64,000 nt of DNA, taken from Armatimonadota bacterium. Its GTDB lineage: Bacteria > Armatimonadota > HRBIN16. Below, in pieces: positions 1-7,829 of the stretch (position 1 is its first letter; every line of letters begins with the position of its first letter). The position numbers and the translations under genes were made by a program. The notes below the pieces were generated by a model that saw only the letters and a program-made list of their open reading frames with translations, was not told the origin of the DNA and did not search any database. The DNA lies in NCBI GenBank assembly GCA_026003175.1, contig BPGT01000001.1, positions 1,030,839 to 1,094,838 of the forward strand, in the 5' to 3' direction.

Positions 1-423
1 GCGATGCAGCCGCTTACCGAACCGGGGCTGCGACTGATTGCGGGAAACGCGGAAGGGTATCTTTACGAAGTGATTGGAGCGCGCTTATGGGTGCGCACCG
101 CAGAAGGTCGCGAGTGTGCTTTCCGCTGGTTGGGTGGTAACCGTCTACAGATTACCCTGCCTGAGGGGGCGCAGGAGGTGTATGTGATGCAGACCTTCTA
201 CCCGGGCTGGAAGGTAGAACCATTGGGCTGGGTAGAACCGGTAGACGAGGCTTTCCAGCGGGTTCGTTTGCCTGCGGGAATGCAGGTCGTGACGTTGCGC
301 TTTGCTCCTGACTTGTTAAAGGTATGCCTCTACTTCGCGCTGGCTGCAGTAGGGTGGCTGCTTTTTTGCTTTACAGGCAGGATGTTTCACGCCGAAAATC
401 GAAACATGGAACAACCCTGTTGA
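1..423 (+). CDS. C-terminal part of a YfhO-like membrane protein (5' end outside window)
   Basis: The frame is open from the first base, so the gene begins upstream. The visible 140 residues are a soluble beta-rich segment with YPGWKV and an LPAGMQ-VTLRFAP stretch, then one hydrophobic segment (about residues 102-122) and a short polar tail. A 'YPGW' segment followed by 'V.LPAG...V.L.F.P' and a final membrane helix is typical of the C-terminus of YfhO-type multi-pass membrane proteins, which are linked to lipid-linked glycosyl transfer at the cell surface. The assignment rests on this end only. The lytic transglycosylase gene starts 21 bases downstream and may be co-transcribed. Confidence 0.55.
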   Translation, partial: AMQPLTEPGLRLIAGNAEGYLYEVIGARLWVRTAEGRECAFRWLGGNRLQITLPEGAQEVYVMQTFYPGWKVEPLGWVEPVDEAFQRVRLPAGMQVVTLRFAPDLLKVCLYFALAAVGWLLFCFTGRMFHAENRNMEQPC

Positions 424-444
424 CCACTGTTTCGGGGGTAAGCG

Positions 445-1458
445 ATGCGTGTCTGGTGGGCATGGACCATTTTGCTGGTTTGCTGGTGCGTGCCGCTGTG
501 GGCGGATGCGATGGGCTTTGTGAAGGCTCGTCAGAGCCTGAAGGCAACGCCGGTGGGCGGTATCGGCTATCTGCAACAGAACGTAGACGTGTACCGCGGC
601 AAGGTAGTGGAGCTGACCGCCACCGTGAAAGGCGTCAGCCAAGTAGGCGATGCGCGGGTAGTGGTATTGCAGTCACCGGACGGTGCATCGGCTTGTCCGC
701 GCACCACTCAGCCTTTGCAGCCACAGCTGGGAGCGCAGCTGCGGGTACTTCTGCGCATCGGGGAAGAGAACCTTGTCGGGCTAAGCGATGTGGAGCTGGT
801 TCACGCCGTGCACGAGGCGGACATTGCACAATGGGAGGCACAACAAAGAAAAAAGCAGGAAGCGATGAAGCCTCCTCAGCGTACCACTCGCGCCCTTACC
901 TCGCGCTTCAATACCCCCATGCGCACCAGTCAGGGGACGGTTATCACCTTTGAACAATGGCATAGCGCTGTGTACGACGCTTACGCCCGCGCAATCTCAC
1001 GCTTCAACCCGAAGCTGAAGCCCCAGCAGGTGGAGGTCATTACCAATAGCATTCTGGCTTTTAGCTGGTACTACCGTGTAGACCCTCGCCTGGTGGTGGC
1101 GATGGTGCTGGCAGAGTCGGGCTTTCGTCCTGATGCAGTATCGCGAGCGGGAGCAATGGGGCTAGGACAGCTAATGCCACGTACCGCGCGTGGTTTGGGG
1201 GTGAGCAATCCTTTTGACCCTGTGCAGAACCTGGCGGGGGCTATACGCCTGTTGCACGGGCATCTGAACACCTATTCCGGCGGTCGTGCTTACCGCGAAG
1301 GTACGGTGAGCTGGAATGATATTATCCTCGCGATGGCGGCGTATAACGCTGGCTCCGGCGCGGTGCGCAAATACGGCGGCGTACCCCCCTACCGCGAGAC
1401 GCAAAACTACGTGAAGCGGGTGATCGATCTGTATAAGCAGCTGTGCGGGATGAAGTGA
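445..1458 (+). CDS. Secreted lytic transglycosylase (SLT domain)
   Basis: This 337-residue protein has a signal peptide (residues 1-21, ending LWADA). An OB-fold-like segment of about 90 residues follows, then a charged linker, then an SLT/lysozyme-like domain (about 200-335). The SLT domain carries the catalytic glutamate in [11 protein letters not shown] (E224), then [10 protein letters not shown] and [11 protein letters not shown], all family signatures. Such enzymes cleave the MurNAc-GlcNAc bond of peptidoglycan outside the cytoplasmic membrane, forming 1,6-anhydro products. The N-terminal OB-like part is unusual for the family and may bind a ligand (inference). The start is the ATG after GGGGTAAGCG. 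Confidence 0.9.
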   Translation: MRVWWAWTILLVCWCVPLWADAMGFVKARQSLKATPVGGIGYLQQNVDVYRGKVVELTATVKGVSQVGDARVVVLQSPDGASACPRTTQPLQPQLGAQLRVLLRIGEENLVGLSDVELVHAVHEADIAQWEAQQRKKQEAMKPPQRTTRALTSRFNTPMRTSQGTVITFEQWHSAVYDAYARAISRFNPKLKPQQVEVITNSILAFSWYYRVDPRLVVAMVLAESGFRPDAVSRAGAMGLGQLMPRTARGLGVSNPFDPVQNLAGAIRLLHGHLNTYSGGRAYREGTVSWNDIILAMAAYNAGSGAVRKYGGVPPYRETQNYVKRVIDLYKQLCGMK

Positions 1459-1465
1459 CCTGCTC

Positions 1466-1924
1466 TCATGCTCCGAACAGCTCGATAATCTTCTGCCGCC
1501 TGAAGGAAAAAATCTCCTCAATGCGTGGACGGACTATCAGACGATTGGTTAAGCCGTCTATCACCGGAACAGGCAGGGCATAATACACCAGGTCGGTCAT
1601 GTGCACGCCGCCCTCCACCGGCACAAAGGTATGCCTGTGGTGCCAGAACCGGTAGGGACCAAAGCGCTGTTCGTCCACGAAAAAGCGTAACGGTTCCACA
1701 TGGGTAATCTCGGTCACCCAGAACATTGGGATCCCGAACACAGGACGTACTGTATAGGCAATAATGATGCCCGGTTCCATCCTGTCCGGTACCGGCGTCA
1801 GAATATCGAAGCCCATGTAGGGCGGCGTGATGACCTTCAGGTTAGCAGGACTACAGAAGAAATCCCACACCTTTTCCAGCGGAGCGGGTATGGTCTGCTC
1901 GGCTTCAAAACGAAAGAGTTTCAT
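1466..1924 (-). CDS. SRPBCC (START-like) family protein
   Basis: A 152-residue soluble protein. The N-terminus 'F..E..IPAPLEKVWDFFCSP.NL' and the later 'ITHVEPLRFFVDEQRFGPY' are typical of SRPBCC cyclase/ligand-binding proteins of the CoxG/YndB-like kind, with a hydrophobic pocket under a helix-grip fold. The ligand cannot be told. I chose the ATG at 1924 because the fold starts there. A consensus -10 box lies only 10 bases upstream, so the mRNA would be almost leaderless and the longer reading frame would lie upstream of transcription. It is convergent with the transglycosylase gene. Confidence 0.75.
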   Translation of the reverse strand: MKLFRFEAEQTIPAPLEKVWDFFCSPANLKVITPPYMGFDILTPVPDRMEPGIIIAYTVRPVFGIPMFWVTEITHVEPLRFFVDEQRFGPYRFWHHRHTFVPVEGGVHMTDLVYYALPVPVIDGLTNRLIVRPRIEEIFSFRRQKIIELFGA

Positions 1925-1934
1925 GGCGTTCTTT

Positions 1935-1963
1935 ATTATACCCCCTCGCACTATTGGATTGAA
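1935..1963 (-). promoter_or_regulatory. Sigma-70-type promoter of the SRPBCC gene
   Basis: On the minus strand TTCAAT and a perfect TATAAT are separated by 17 bases. The -10 ends 10 bases before the ATG at 1924, which predicts a leader of only a few nucleotides. Confidence 0.55.
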
Positions 1964-1994
1964 CCCTGAGCCAGCAAGTTTTCCCCACTGACTT

Positions 1995-2024
1995 GAAGAC
2001 AACGGGTGCAAAGAGCTATAATAG
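1995..2024 (+). promoter_or_regulatory. Sigma-70-type promoter of the PAS histidine kinase gene
   Basis: TTGAAG, an 18-base spacer, then TATAAT, about 68 bases before the ATG at 2093. It is divergent from the SRPBCC promoter in the same intergenic space. Confidence 0.6.
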
Positions 2025-2092
2025 TGTGTACTTCGCCATACTAACTACAATACTATGGCACACGACCACCCGTTGGGAAGAAGGCGTGTTCC

Positions 2093-3655
2093 ATGATGGA
2101 ACCAGCAGAAGAAAACGCGATACGCTATCGTGCACTATTCGAGTGCGCCCAGGATGGCATCTTTCTGTTCGATGCGGACACAGGGCAGATCATCGAGGTG
2201 AACGAAGCCTTCCTGCGCATGTTCGGCTATTCCTCCCAGCAAATCGCCCAGATGACCATCTTCGATTTACCGCAGGACAGCGAGCAGAACATCCGTCGCA
2301 ACATCCAGAGGGTGCTTCAGCATGGCTATTGGCAGCTGGGAGAGCGTACCTACCGTTGTGCCGACGGCTCCTTGCTGCAGATAGAGGTCTACGCTTCCTT
2401 GCTGAACCTGCAAGACCGCCGCTACATTATGGCAGTAGCACGCGACATCACCGAGCGCAAGCGCAACGAGCAAGAACGCCAGCGAATGCGCGAGCAGCTG
2501 GAACAGGCACGTAAGATGGAGACCGTTGGCACGCTGGCAGCGGGCATAGCGCACGATTTCAATAATCTGCTGACCGCAATCATGGGCAACGCCGAACTGC
2601 TGCAGATTATCTACGCCGGCGACGCGCAAGTGGAGGAGCGAGTTCGGCAGATTCTGCAGGCGTGCGAACGGGGTAAAAACATGGTGAACGCTCTACTCAC
2701 CTTCAGCCGCCGCGGCATCATAGACATGCGTCCACACAATCTGAACGAGCTGGTTCTTGCCTCTCAGCAAATCCTGAGCTATATGCTACCAGCCAGCATC
2801 CGTGTGGAAACCTATCTGCAACCTGACTTGCCTGCGGTAAACGCCGACGCCACGCAGATAGAACAGATGATCATGAACCTGTGTGCGAACGCCAGAGATG
2901 CTATGCCAGCAGGTGGCACGGTTACCCTGCGTACCTACCGGCTAACACTGGACTCTCCCCGGGTGATGTCCGGCAATGAGTTACCAGCAGGGGAGTACGT
3001 GTGTGTCGAGGTGGAAGATACAGGCGGAGGTATCCCGCCGGAGCATCTACCGCATATCTTTGAGCCCTTCTTCACCACGAAACCGGTGGGCAGAGGCACC
3101 GGTCTGGGGCTGGCTACTGTCTACGGCATCGCGCTGGCGCACGGCGGGGGTATCGAAGTGCAGTCCCGTGTTGGAATAGGCACGCGTTTTCGTGTCCTGC
3201 TGCCCGTGTTGCTAACAGCAGAAAATACCCCTCAAGGCAGCGAAGAGCCTGCCGCGCCCAATTCAGTTTGTGGGATACGAGTGCTGTTCGTCGACGACGA
3301 GGCGAGTATCCGCGAGCTGGTTACACAGATGCTTCGGCACGAGGGGTGTGAAGTGGAAGCCGCCGCCAGCGGCGAGGAGGCACTGCAGATGTTGCGTGAA
3401 CACGGGGAGTCCTACTATCAGTTGCTCATTACCGACTTGACTATGCCAGGCTTGGGCGGTGTTGAACTGGCAAAGCGAGTCTACCAGATTGCTCCTCGCC
3501 TACCTGTTATTCTGTGTAGCGGCTACGGCACGGAGGTCGCCGAACAGGTGGAAGACATCCCGAACATAGTGTCCTACATCCAGAAGCCCTACCGCCGTCG
3601 GCATCTGCTGGAGGCGGTAGAAAAAGCTTTGTCAGCTTATCCCCCTTCCTGCTGA
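2093..3655 (+). CDS. Soluble PAS hybrid histidine kinase with C-terminal receiver
   Basis: The 520-residue protein has no membrane segment. Domains in order: PAS (about 8-125), a coiled linker, HisKA with phospho-acceptor H154 in [11 protein letters not shown], HATPase_c (N-box [11 protein letters not shown]-boxes EDTGGGIPP and [11 protein letters not shown]), then a receiver (about 395-515) with phospho-acceptor D448 in [10 protein letters not shown]. The HDFNN box is typical of soluble hybrid sensor kinases. It senses an unknown cytoplasmic signal through PAS and phosphorylates its own receiver. No response-regulator gene lies beside it. The start is set by GAAGAAGG before ATGATG. A paralogue with the same layout is at 56961-58896. 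Confidence 0.93.
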   Translation: MMEPAEENAIRYRALFECAQDGIFLFDADTGQIIEVNEAFLRMFGYSSQQIAQMTIFDLPQDSEQNIRRNIQRVLQHGYWQLGERTYRCADGSLLQIEVYASLLNLQDRRYIMAVARDITERKRNEQERQRMREQLEQARKMETVGTLAAGIAHDFNNLLTAIMGNAELLQIIYAGDAQVEERVRQILQACERGKNMVNALLTFSRRGIIDMRPHNLNELVLASQQILSYMLPASIRVETYLQPDLPAVNADATQIEQMIMNLCANARDAMPAGGTVTLRTYRLTLDSPRVMSGNELPAGEYVCVEVEDTGGGIPPEHLPHIFEPFFTTKPVGRGTGLGLATVYGIALAHGGGIEVQSRVGIGTRFRVLLPVLLTAENTPQGSEEPAAPNSVCGIRVLFVDDEASIRELVTQMLRHEGCEVEAAASGEEALQMLREHGESYYQLLITDLTMPGLGGVELAKRVYQIAPRLPVILCSGYGTEVAEQVEDIPNIVSYIQKPYRRRHLLEAVEKALSAYPPSC

Positions 3656-4060
3656 TTCCAGTAGTTTGTCAAGCGTCAATCTTGTCAACGGTTATGCTCT
3701 GTCGCAAACGTTGTGTCACGGCGAGCTGCGAAGCGGCAAAGCCATCTCCCGCGCCAGACCAACCTCACCCTGTCCCCCTCCTCCTACAAGGAGAGGGGCG
3801 ATTGTGGTTGCCCCTTCCCCTCGCAGGGAAGGGGTTAGGCGCAAGGGGCAACAACGCCAACGGCTCGGCGGGAGCCTCGCCCTCTACAAGGGGATGGCAC
3901 GAATCACGCTTGGCAGACTACTACTCTTTACTCTTCCCGAAGCAACCCTCTGTGCGCGCCCAAGCTCGCGTCAACTGCTCGTTACGAGAATCAGGCGATG
4001 CACCGAAGCAATGGAGGCTATCAACAAATCGTGCAGACCGACACGCTGACCAACGCTACA
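3656..4060. other. Non-coding intergenic region with a GC-rich repeat
   Basis: No credible gene. It begins with a TTTGTCAAG sequence shared with repeats near 48.2 and 52.0 kb, then a palindromic GC-rich repeat at 3751-3886. The rest shows no signal that I can support. Confidence 0.6.
3751..3886 (+). repeat. Dispersed intergenic repeat, copy 1
   Basis: It matches 41911-42054 on the opposite strand over about 140 bases. Shared blocks are GCGCCAGACCAACCTCACC, GAGGGGCGATTGTGGTT, a palindromic CCTTCCC/GGGAAGG hairpin and a closing CCTCGCCCT. The hairpin blocks resemble the core of the mobile elements at 7.6, 52.1, 53.7 and 60.4 kb, but the inverted ends of that element are absent. Confidence 0.75.
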
Positions 4061-6525
4061 TCACCTCAAGTGGTGATTATAACCCATGTTTCCCTGGCAA
4101 CACTTGCTTTTAGCCCGCCACTGCTCGGCAAACGACGCACTTTCCGCCCCAGGCTGGAGCACATAGCGCAAGCGAACACCCTGCATCTTGCCCGTGTTGC
4201 AACCGACAACGCCCATCGCCGAACTGTCCCGGTAGGGATGGCGTGTGCGTCCACCCCATAGGATGTCGTAGAAGCTCTTGCTGCTCCATCCCGTGCCCAC
4301 GCGCAACTCTATCCGTCCATTGCCCAGCCACTCGTACTGCGCCTGCCCCCTTCGCTCACCTGAAGAGGAAAGAGAATACACCAGCATGCTCTTTCTGTCC
4401 CATTGCTTGGTCGCACTGCTGAGGTCAATGCGCACTGTACCGCGCTTGGAGAAGGCTTCCACGCGTACGCATCCGCCGTCCATCCGTCGCAGGAGCACCC
4501 ATTCGGAAGGTGTCTCGCGGAAAAAGTAGCCATCCGCCCGCACGGTCGTCACCGTTTCACCATTCACCAGCACGCGGCTCTGCTCAACACGGGGTCCCTT
4601 CACCCAGAAGCCGTACCGGGGCAAGACGAGGTTCTGGTTACTCACTTTCAGCGTGTAGGGCTGTTCACCGAAATTGACCACGCACACCGTGCCGTCAGCG
4701 AAGCGGGTGCGCTGTGCGGCATGGTCAGGCGTCAGGAACTCGTGGCTGAGCATTTCCTGTGTGGCGACCGCTTCGTGCAGCTTGCTCGTCAGGCGGTAGG
4801 TGCGTACAAACCGTTGCCTGTCGCTGTTCCACGCCCCTCGCGGGTCCAGCCACATCAGTGGAATGGTGCCATATAGGATATTGAACAGGTCTTTTTTATC
4901 GGTTACCTCTGGCGCTGCTTGCAGCAACCAGTCAGACGAGTCGCCCCAGTACCAGGTAGATACCACGCAGTCATGAAACACCAGCTCCCACAACGGGATG
5001 CGATACCGATACCCGATGCCCCACCTCTCGTATTCGCTCCACGCTGGCAGCTGGTTGCCCCAGGGGTCGGTGAAACGCTGTTCTTTGCTTTGCGGACGGA
5101 TGAGATGCCCGGCGGGCCAAGAGAACTGATAACTGCTCATCATACCCTCGATGTAATCCAGATGGGGCGTAGCCCACCAGATGCCATGCTCGCCTCCTGC
5201 TACCAGCCCCAGCGAGCGAACGTACGCCAGCAGGTTCTGCCCGCATTCCCGTTTGTCCGTGCGTGTGAGCGGATGTTTGGGGTCATAACATTCATAAAGC
5301 CCTTCTGCCGTCGTTACGTCGATAAAACGGGCGAGAAAAGGGTAGCTTTTCAGGGCGGCGGGTATCACCTTCTGCGCGGCGCGAAGCCACAGCGCGGGGC
5401 AACGCTTCATATACTGAAGACCTTCCATCGTGCGCCAGGCGGTCATGCGCTCGCCGTCAGCTTTCAGTACCCGCGCTGTCGGGGAGGAGGTCATGGTTCG
5501 AGTCTATCTTCTGCTCACTGTCTACGGGCAGAATATCGGTGTAGTTGTCGTATTCGCTGGTGAGATAGCCGACTTCCACTGCTCTCTGCATTGCCTCGCG
5601 GCGAGCAGTACCGTGCAGAATCAGCTTATCCACACCAAGCAGTTTTGCTTCCTGCACAAACTGCTCGTAGTTCACTCCCCATACGCCCCACACATCCGCT
5701 GCGCCGAACAGCTTGCGCAGGTCGGGATTGCGCTTTGCCTTCTCACGCAGGGTGACCAGCAACCCTTTTCCTCTGGCGTAGACACGGTAGGTTTTGGCAA
5801 TCGACACGTAGCCGCCCTGCGCGATGAAGTGGTAAACAATTCGTCGGGGGTAGGCGAACCTGCCTTTCTGTGCCCACCAGCCGATCTGTGGCGCGGCGAG
5901 TTCGCGTTCTCCCACGCGATGGTGCCTGCACTCCAGCACGCCGTCGTCGGGGGTTTCCACAATGAGCGCGTAACCGAAACCCTTCTCCATGTCCACTACC
6001 CCCCACCATCGGCAGGTCCAGCCTGTCCAGTGCCAGCCAGCGCGCGGGAAAGGGCTTAATGTCCAGGGGATACAGATGACCGTTGGAATAATCGGCGATA
6101 GCCAGCGCGCCGTGAGGAGTGTCCAGCACCAAGGGAGCCAGGAAAAGCATCCCAGAAAAGGGTGCGTCAGGTGGTACTGCTTCTGCTGTGATGTGCAGTG
6201 CGGCGGTTCGAGGCGGCACGTGCAGAGTGACCCGAAGAACGCTTCTCTTGCCTTCGTCCAGAACGAGGTCCGTTTCAAAACGCACTCCCTCTGTTATCGC
6301 CTGTACGTTGCGGATAGGAATCCTCGTTTCGTCTGGCTGCTTCCAGAGATAGTTACACCGCTTATCCAGCACCAGCAATTTGCCTGAATCCGGCTGCACT
6401 GTCAGACGAATAGACGGGTTTTCTACCTGCCACCCCCCGTTGGCTTGCATTACTCTGGTCTGAGCTTCAGCAAAGACCGTAATACAGGCGATAAACGAAC
6501 AGAAAACGCTCCACCGAATAGCCAT
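4061..6525 (-). CDS. Secreted GH101-like / DUF5696-type glycoside hydrolase (reading frame broken twice)
   Basis: Three consecutive frames join into one protein of about 820 residues if one base is removed at two places: a run of six C at 5999-6004 and GGGG at 5481-5484. The N-terminus has a signal peptide (MAIRWSVFC to AEAQT). A beta-sandwich domain follows, then an (alpha/beta)8-like region with EYDNYTDILPVD and EHGIWWATPHLDYIEG, then a C-terminal beta domain. The central part resembles the barrel of endo-alpha-N-acetylgalactosaminidase relatives and DUF5696 proteins; the substrate is unknown. ATG at 6525 gives a clean signal peptide, though no strong ribosome site is seen. Both lesions are single extra bases, which points to consensus errors, but a true pseudogene is not excluded. 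Confidence 0.6.
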
Positions 6526-6606
6526 CGACCACACCCATTCGCGCTGCAGGGTAATGAAATAGGTCAGAACAGTTCACATTTTCTCTAAAAATGGCGCACT
6601 CCCCTC

Positions 6607-6635
6607 TTGCAAAATAGTGCCGGATGTTGTATTGT
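6607..6635 (+). promoter_or_regulatory. Sigma-70-type promoter ahead of a short terminated transcript
   Basis: TTGCAA, 17 bases, TATTGT. Transcription would start near 6641, about 155 bases before the gene at 6795 and 60 bases before a strong hairpin-T terminator. Confidence 0.45.
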
Positions 6636-6640
6636 AATGA

Positions 6641-6735
6641 GTGAAAAGCACAACGAGTATCGCGAGTTCAACCAAACGGACAAGCGAGCTGGTCGTCGTG
6701 AGGCGGCGTTTCTATCGGAAACGTCGCTTCTTTTT
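6641..6735 (+). ncRNA. Candidate small RNA or attenuating leader of about 95 nt
   Basis: A promoter (6607-6635) and an intrinsic terminator (6700-6735) bracket a short transcript upstream of the DNA-binding repeat protein. It matches no riboswitch family that I recognise. A 42-codon frame from ATG 6637 to TAA 6765 also runs through it, but the stem would interrupt that frame and no ribosome site precedes it, so I favour RNA over protein. It could be a free small RNA or a leader that controls read-through into the gene at 6795. Confidence 0.35.
6700..6735 (+). terminator. Rho-independent terminator in the leader of the gene at 6795
   Basis: Arms 6700-6712 and 6718-6730 form 13 pairs (two are G-U) around the loop TATCG. 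The 3' arm runs straight into five T residues at 6731-6735. Confidence 0.7.
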
Positions 6736-6794
6736 CGGCTCTGTGCAGGCATCTATCAGTTCTAAAAAATCGTGATGGGGGTAGACGCAAATTG

Positions 6795-7442
6795 ATGACA
6801 TCCAAACGATGGACTAAAGAAAGCATCGCCGAGGACATTCGGCAACTGGCGGAGGAAGGGGTAGACCTTTCCTACTCCAACGTGGTGATTCACCATCTGC
6901 CGTTGATGCGGGCAGCGATGCGCTACTACGGCAGCTGGCGAGAGGCGGTTAAAGCAGCGGGTATCGACTACGACAAGGTGCGCAAGTACCGCAGCTGGAA
7001 CCGCCAGCGCATTATCGAGCGCATTCGCGAGCTGTACGAGCAAGGGGAAGACCTTTCATGGCGTAATGTCAGCACCAATTTAGACCCGCAGTTAGCCGCG
7101 GCTGCGACCAAGCCCAAACACTTCGGCTCGTGGCGCAAGGCAATCGAAGCCGCAGGCATCGATTACCAGGAAGTCCGTCGCTACCATCAGTGGGACGAGG
7201 AGACCATTATCAAGCGGGTGCGTGAGCTGTACGAGCAAGGCGTACCCCTCAACGCCAAGAACGTGGAAGAGGTGGACATCCCGCTCATTACTGCAGCGCG
7301 ACGCCGCTTCGAATCATGGGATAAGGCTCTGCAAGCGGCAGGGCTGGACTATAAGCAGATTGTGCTGCGCCGCCCGTTCAAACGACGCGCGCGCAGCTCC
7401 GGAGAGCAGGAAGAAAGCGACAATAACGGCGACAACTCCTGA
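6795..7442 (+). CDS. Protein of three homing-endonuclease-associated (HNH_repeat-like) DNA-binding repeats
   Basis: The 215-residue protein has three repeats of about 60 residues. Each has a W..E.I...IR.L...G helix, a segment of the S..NV type, and the end S-W-[RD]-[KE]-A-[VIL]-[KEQ]-A-A-G-[IL]-D-Y. This matches the homing-endonuclease-associated repeat, a helical module thought to bind DNA in the manner of NUMOD elements. No nuclease domain is attached, and the C-terminus is a basic tail (RRPFKRRAR). I infer a stand-alone DNA-binding protein, perhaps a regulator. ATG at 6795 is preferred over the TTG just before it; GGGGG lies upstream. The terminated leader at 6641-6735 may control it. Confidence 0.65.
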   Translation: MTSKRWTKESIAEDIRQLAEEGVDLSYSNVVIHHLPLMRAAMRYYGSWREAVKAAGIDYDKVRKYRSWNRQRIIERIRELYEQGEDLSWRNVSTNLDPQLAAAATKPKHFGSWRKAIEAAGIDYQEVRRYHQWDEETIIKRVRELYEQGVPLNAKNVEEVDIPLITAARRRFESWDKALQAAGLDYKQIVLRRPFKRRARSSGEQEESDNNGDNS

Positions 7443-7449
7443 ACGTTTG

Positions 7450-7547
7450 CGGGCAAAGGGAGCGGCTTTTCACCTGCCCCACTATAATGGGAGCAAGGCA
7501 ACGCGGTTACTTCCCCATCGGGCGGTGAAAGAAGAAAGCCGCTCCCG
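7450..7547 (+). repeat. Distant inverted repeat after the HNH-repeat gene
   Basis: GGGAGCGGCTTT near 7459-7470 and AAAGCCGCTCCC near 7534-7546 are complementary over about 12 bases and would form a long-loop hairpin just after the stop codon at 7442. It could protect or end the transcript; no T-tract follows. Confidence 0.4.
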
Positions 7548-7574
7548 CCGTTATTCGCGGAACAATCCCTAGTT

Positions 7575-7761
7575 GAGGGTGTTCGAAATTGCTGGTTGAA
7601 TGGATAGATAACCTAACCCCCTTGCCCCCCTTCCCTGCAAGGGAAGGGGGAACGCCCCTCTCCTCGTAGGAGAGGGGACGGGGGTGAGGTAAGGCAGGGA
7701 TAGCAAGAACGCCTCTCTCCTTGCGCTACAACCAACTTCTCAACAATTCTCGAACACCCTC
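7575..7761 (+). mobile_element. MITE copy 1 (187 bp), abutting the ffh promoter
   Basis: The ends are GAGGGTGTTCGA and TCGAACACCCTC, a perfect 12-bp inverted repeat that continues imperfectly to about 21 bp. Direct duplications of TCCCTAGTT flank it at 7566-7574 and 7762-7770. Inside are two strong palindromes: 11-bp arms around GCA (7626-7650) and 10-bp arms around CGT (7655-7677). It has no coding capacity. The right duplication ends at 7770, which is the first T of the ffh -35 box. Confidence 0.9.
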
Positions 7762-7769
7762 TCCCTAGT

Positions 7770-7798
7770 TTGACAAGTTTTGCACGCAGGTGTATACT
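7770..7798 (+). promoter_or_regulatory. Promoter of the ffh-trmD operon
   Basis: Perfect TTGACA (7770-7775), 17-base spacer, TATACT (7793-7798). The MITE duplication supplies the first T of the -35, so the box itself was left intact by the insertion. Confidence 0.8.
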
Positions 7799-7829
7799 AT
7801 AGCGGATTTGTAATCGGCGGAAGCAGACA

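Larger units (their letters stand above)
7443..7829. other. Intergenic region between the repeat protein and ffh
   Basis: No gene. It holds MITE copy 1 (7575-7761) with its 9-bp duplication and the ffh promoter (7770-7798). A hairpin-prone stretch at 7448-7550, repeating GAGCGGCTTT / AAAGCCGCTC, may end transcription of the upstream gene. Confidence 0.6.

Noticed and set aside
3666-4113. Open frames of 120-140 codons in the repeat region
   Set aside because: They run through a palindromic repeat, lack ribosome sites and domains, and overlap one another; low-complexity composition explains their length.
4403-5563. Long plus-strand frames of 157 and 214 codons opposite the GH101-like gene
   Set aside because: They are antisense shadows of a gene with clear domains and codon use; no ribosome sites or protein features.
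6637-6765. A 42-residue peptide gene upstream of 6795
   Set aside because: The frame passes through the terminator stem and has no ribosome site; a non-coding leader explains the conserved-looking signals better.
7575-7761. MITE or repeat copies read as a CRISPR array
   Set aside because: Copies lie tens of kilobases apart with target duplications; there are no regularly spaced short repeats and no cas genes.
7799-7829. 4.5S SRP RNA beside ffh
   Set aside because: GGCGGAAGCAG near the ffh start recalls the SRP RNA loop, but no flanking stem is present.
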